From NCBI RefSeq assembly GCF_021404405.1, contig NZ_JABFTV010000002.1:124001-188000 (forward strand): a stretch of DNA of 64,000 bases, written 5' to 3'. This DNA comes from Billgrantia aerodenitrificans (lineage in GTDB: Bacteria; Pseudomonadota; Gammaproteobacteria; Pseudomonadales; Halomonadaceae). Below are positions 60,997-64,000 of this stretch, piece by piece. The notes beneath the pieces were generated by a model. It was not told the origin of the DNA. It did not search any database and was given only the letters and a program-made list of their open reading frames with translations. The translations under genes were made by a program, and so were the position numbers. Every line of letters begins with the position of its first letter. The stretch's first letter is position 1.

Positions 60997-62751
60997 TCAA
61001 TCGTCGTCGCTCTCTGCGCTGGCGCTGGCCTGTGCCACTGCCGGCCCGGTCTGACCGGAGCGCAGCGTGGCGAGCAGCGGCTCGGCCTGGCGCTGGAAGG
61101 CCATCAGGCGTTGGCCTTCCAGACTCTTGCTTTCGGGCAGATCGACCTTCATGGCATCGACAGCCGTGTTGTTGACATGCACCTCATAATGCAGGTGCGG
61201 GCCAGTGCTGCGGCCGGTATTACCCGACAGTGCGATGCGCTCTCCCATGGTGACACGGTCGCCGCGGCTCACGATGGCGCGAGAAAGGTGGAGGTAGCGC
61301 GTGCGGTAACCGTTGTCGTGACGGACCACCAGATAGCGACCTGCCACCGGGTGGTTGCCCACCTTTTCCACGCGGCCGTCGGCCGGGGCGATGATCGGCG
61401 TGCCGATGGGCATGGCCCAGTCGGTGCCGCGGTGCGGGCTGACCCGGCCGGTGACCGGATGGGTACGGCGCGGATTGAACCCTGAGCTCATGCGATAGCT
61501 GCCCTCGAAGGGGTAGCGGGCGAAAGCGGGGTCAAGGCTCTGGCCATCCGGGGTGTAGAAGTTGTTGTCGTCGCTGTTGCGCACCAGGGTCAGGTCCATG
61601 CGCGCCCCGGTGTACTGAATCGCCAGTACGCGGGAGTCGAAGCTGCTGCCATCGATGATGTCGGATTCGACCAGCACCTTGAATTCATCGCCGCGGCGGG
61701 TGTCGCGGCGGAAGTCGAGCTTCTTCTCCAGCAGCCGTGTGACCTGTGCCACTTCGGTACTGGAGAGACCGGTGGACTGAGCGGAACGGGCAAAGCTGCC
61801 GCTCACGCTGCCGGCGAACAGACGCTGCGTGGCCTCGCCGGCACGTTCGATGGTGGCGACGTCGAAACCGTCTTCGTCGCGCTCGAGCAGGAAACCTTCA
61901 CGGGCATTGCGCATCACGCGCAATGCCAGCAGTTGGTCGTGCTCGTCGAGCTGATATTCGAAGGTGTTGCCGACCCGCCAATGGGTCAGCAGGCGCTTGT
62001 CCGGGAGGCTGTCGAGCAGGCGCATGGCCTCGCTGTAGCCCATGCCCAGTTCATTCTGTGCCAGCACGGCGAAGGTATCGCCCTGCTCTACGGTATAGGT
62101 GCGCCATTCCGGCACGAAGGGCTCGGCAGCAGCAACCTCATGATCGAAGAGGATCGGGCCGTCCACGAACAGCGCCAGCTCTTCGTCAGGATAATCTTCG
62201 TAGGAGGTGGCATCGTCGAAGGAGGTGGCATCCGCCGCGGCCAGTGCTTCGTCATCGGTATGGATGTCGTCGAGCATGCCGTTGGCCAGGGTGCCGATCA
62301 CCATCGCCATGTGCAGCGCCCCGGGGTCGAGCTCCGTTGTCAGTTCGATACCGCCGTCATCGGGCATGGTGGCGGTATCGAGCTCGGCAGCGGCTCTGAC
62401 GGGGGTGGGCGGTGTCGCCTGTTCTGCCTGAGCCATAGCGACCCCGGAGAGGTCGATGATCTCGGTCGGCTTGAGCTGGGAGAGCGGAATGTAGTCTCGG
62501 GTGGCATCGATGGCCTGAGTGGCGATCTCGATGGCATCGGCGACGGAATAGCGGTCACTGTTGAGTGCGGGGAGGCCTGGTTGAGCCTCGGGCGACAGGG
62601 GGAACAGCACGGTTTCGGGAACCTGACCCTGACGCTGGGTATTCTCTACGACGGTAACGATCTTTTGTGCGCCCAGCACGGTCACCATGGTGGCAACGGG
62701 TAGCAGCAGCAACTTATGCGTGCGGGGCAGCGAATGAAGGATTCGCAACAT
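60997..62751 (-). CDS. M23 peptidoglycan endopeptidase with LysM/OapA-like region
   Basis: A 584-residue envelope protein. An N-terminal membrane anchor (LLLLPVATMVTVLGA), a long acidic linker with TSFDDATSYEDYPDEE, an OapA/LysM-like region (WRTYTVEQGDTFAVLAQNEL), and a C-terminal lysostaphin-type domain follow. The zinc ligands are in PHRGTDWAMPIG and THLHYEV-like PHLHYEVHVNN, with GRVEKVGNHPVAGRYLVVRH between. It resembles MepM, which opens D,D cross-links for wall growth. The acidic linker is long compared with E. coli MepM. Confidence 0.88.
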   Translation of the reverse strand: MLRILHSLPRTHKLLLLPVATMVTVLGAQKIVTVVENTQRQGQVPETVLFPLSPEAQPGLPALNSDRYSVADAIEIATQAIDATRDYIPLSQLKPTEIIDLSGVAMAQAEQATPPTPVRAAAELDTATMPDDGGIELTTELDPGALHMAMVIGTLANGMLDDIHTDDEALAAADATSFDDATSYEDYPDEELALFVDGPILFDHEVAAAEPFVPEWRTYTVEQGDTFAVLAQNELGMGYSEAMRLLDSLPDKRLLTHWRVGNTFEYQLDEHDQLLALRVMRNAREGFLLERDEDGFDVATIERAGEATQRLFAGSVSGSFARSAQSTGLSSTEVAQVTRLLEKKLDFRRDTRRGDEFKVLVESDIIDGSSFDSRVLAIQYTGARMDLTLVRNSDDNNFYTPDGQSLDPAFARYPFEGSYRMSSGFNPRRTHPVTGRVSPHRGTDWAMPIGTPIIAPADGRVEKVGNHPVAGRYLVVRHDNGYRTRYLHLSRAIVSRGDRVTMGERIALSGNTGRSTGPHLHYEVHVNNTAVDAMKVDLPESKSLEGQRLMAFQRQAEPLLATLRSGQTGPAVAQASASAESDDD

Positions 62752-62982
62752 TGGTATCGGCCATAAAAAAAGATGACAAGAATATAAAAAGGCATGGGAA
62801 CCTTAACCCATGATATATGGCCTGCCTAGACTGTACGTGCATACAGCAAGGTGCGCCCCGGCGCCTCACTGTCGAGACCCCGGGCCGTCAAGTGTTGTCG
62901 AACACTGTTCAACAATGTTCATTGAACGTGAAGAAAAGAGGGAAGACAACCCCTTTTCGGTAACTTTTACTGAACCGCCTGT

Positions 62983-63831
62983 TTAGTCAGTGAAGGTACC
63001 GTTGCGGTAGTCACGCAGGGCCTGCTCGATCTCGTGCATGCTGTTCATCACGAACGGACCGTAATGAGCGATCGGTTCGCGGTGAGGTGTGCCCGCCAGC
63101 AGCAGGCACTGGGCGCCAGGCTGGCTGGAAAGGGCCACCGAATCGCCGGGGCTTAGCCTGGCCAGCTGACCGGCGGCCACATTCTCCCCCTCGATCTGCA
63201 GAGTGCCTTCGAAGACGTAGACGGCCAGTGTCTCGCTCGGCGCCGTGAGTGTGAGCTTCCCATCGGCCTCGAAGCGGGCATGGGCCACGCCGCCACTGCC
63301 CGCCAGGGCGTCCAGAGGTCCCGACACGCTCTCGCCTTGCTGTGTCGACCAATTGCCACCGAGAGCAATCAGCTCTGCCTTCTCTTTCTTAAGGCGCGGC
63401 ATCTCGTCGCTGCGCACGTCGCGATAGCGCGCCGCACTCATCTTTTCCCGGGCGGGCAAGTTCAACCACATCTGGAAGCCATGCAGCCCCTGGCTGTCGG
63501 TGAGCGGCATTTCCGAGTGCACGATGCCGCGCCCGGTGTGCATCCACTGGGCGTCGCCGGCCTGGATGGCGCTGCTGTGCCCCAGGTGGTCCTCGTGGGT
63601 GATGCCGCCATGCACAATGTAGGTCAGCGTCTGGATGCCGCGGTGCGGATGCGGCGGGAAGCCGCCGATGTAGTCGTCAGGACGGTCGGAGCCGAGCTCG
63701 TCGAGCATCAGGAAGGGGTCGAGCTCGCCGTCGAAGCAGTGGATACGCTGGATATGAACGCCGTCGCCATCCTGGCTGGGGTGGCTGTGAAACAGGCGCT
63801 CGATGCGCCGGATGCTGGGGCTGGTGGCCAT
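62983..63831 (-). CDS. Pirin family protein
   Basis: A 282-residue bicupin: metal-binding N-terminal cupin with GGFPPHPHRGIQTLTYIVHG, ITHEDHLGHSSAIQAGDAQW and MHTGRGIVHSEMP (His and Glu ligands present), and a C-terminal cupin with LAVYVFEGTLQIEGE. Pirins have quercetinase or redox-sensor activity in some species. It is divergent from the LysR gene at 63931, which may regulate it. Confidence 0.88.
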   Translation of the reverse strand: MATSPSIRRIERLFHSHPSQDGDGVHIQRIHCFDGELDPFLMLDELGSDRPDDYIGGFPPHPHRGIQTLTYIVHGGITHEDHLGHSSAIQAGDAQWMHTGRGIVHSEMPLTDSQGLHGFQMWLNLPAREKMSAARYRDVRSDEMPRLKKEKAELIALGGNWSTQQGESVSGPLDALAGSGGVAHARFEADGKLTLTAPSETLAVYVFEGTLQIEGENVAAGQLARLSPGDSVALSSQPGAQCLLLAGTPHREPIAHYGPFVMNSMHEIEQALRDYRNGTFTD

Positions 63832-63930
63832 GACTTGCAGTCTCCAATGATGGATATGACTGGTATTTTAGGCCGTTTTTTTCGAAGATTAATCGCAACG
63901 TTTCGCACTTTTCATTCGAGGAAGTCGAAT

Positions 63931-64000
63931 ATGTCTCGCGTTACCCTGGCCCAGTGGCAGATGCTTGCGGCAGTCGTCGATCACGGCGGCTTCGCTCGCG
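63931..64000 (+). CDS. Start of a LysR-type regulator (cut by the window end)
   Basis: Only 23 residues are visible: MSRVTLAQWQMLAAVVDHGG then FAR. This is the start of a LysR helix-turn-helix. CGAGGAAG lies upstream. It is divergent from the pirin gene. Confidence 0.65.
   Translation, partial: MSRVTLAQWQMLAAVVDHGGFAR

Overview
The window looks like chromosome from a Halomonas-type gammaproteobacterium. It has GC-rich, mostly single-copy bacterial genes, a class I PHA synthase, TRAP transport, and a complete assimilatory nitrate system controlled by sigma-54 and antitermination. No rRNA or tRNA gene was seen. This assignment rests on gene content only.

Layout. (1) 0.4-6.1 kb: a compact operon of complex I/Mrp-type ion-translocating subunits (an MbhD-NuoK-like fusion plus three NuoL/M/N-like proteins), preceded by a zinc-ribbon protein. 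(2) 6.2-12.4 kb: a PhoH-type ATPase, a ZipA-like protein, two GNAT acetyltransferases (one close to AAC(3)-I gentamicin acetyltransferases), a VOC protein, a nucleoside-recognition membrane protein and an LrgA/LrgB pair. (3) 12.5-17.8 kb: an accessory, all-plus-strand run of small unrelated genes (P-loop kinase, RDD protein, Maa-type acetyltransferase, FosA, YdeI-like, PEP-mutase-like, nucleotidyltransferase-like, membrane protein). A 20-bp repeat occurs at three junctions. (4) 17.8-21.9 kb: PHA synthase, a diguanylate cyclase and a NERD-domain protein. (5) 21.9-24.9 kb: a visibly AT-richer island that looks like a cluster of integron gene cassettes without an integrase. It has one convincing attC site, two partial ones, a 334-bp internally deleted IS3-family element, a frameshifted cassette gene and gene remnants.

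(6) 25.5-36 kb and 49.4-55.6 kb are the two halves of the nitrate system. The first half holds nasT-nasS, then an antitermination leader, then a NasB-like reductase-nirB-nirD on the minus strand, and divergently a leader followed by nasA-cobA. The second half holds narK, nasR, a leader and the ABC nitrate transporter nrtA-nrtB-nrtD. Sigma-54 promoters with GG-N10-GC spacing, an NtrC-like palindrome, an IHF-like site and three similar attenuator leaders point to joint nitrogen (NtrC/RpoN) and nitrate (NasR, NasT/NasS) control. A consensus FNR/ANR box lies upstream of narK.

(7) 36-44.5 kb: an AI-2E-type permease, a two-gene signalling operon (REC with a degenerate HD-GYP domain, then PAS-LOV-GGDEF-EAL-REC), a peroxiredoxin, a GFA protein, a PLD-family enzyme and a LysR regulator. 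(8) 44.6-49.3 kb: a TAXI-TRAP transporter with AtuA-type genes, probably uptake and breakdown of an unidentified organic acid. (9) 55.9-64 kb: cell-envelope genes (two L,D-transpeptidases, an M23 endopeptidase with LysM/OapA-type region), a DUF1127 protein, an ABC exporter, a pirin and the start of a LysR gene.

Best candidates for something new are the cassette island at 22-24.4 kb, the repeat-punctuated accessory run at 14-17.8 kb, the reduced antiporter module with one subunit lacking the key glutamate, the LOV-c-di-GMP operon, and the coexistence of two ANTAR antitermination circuits for nitrate.
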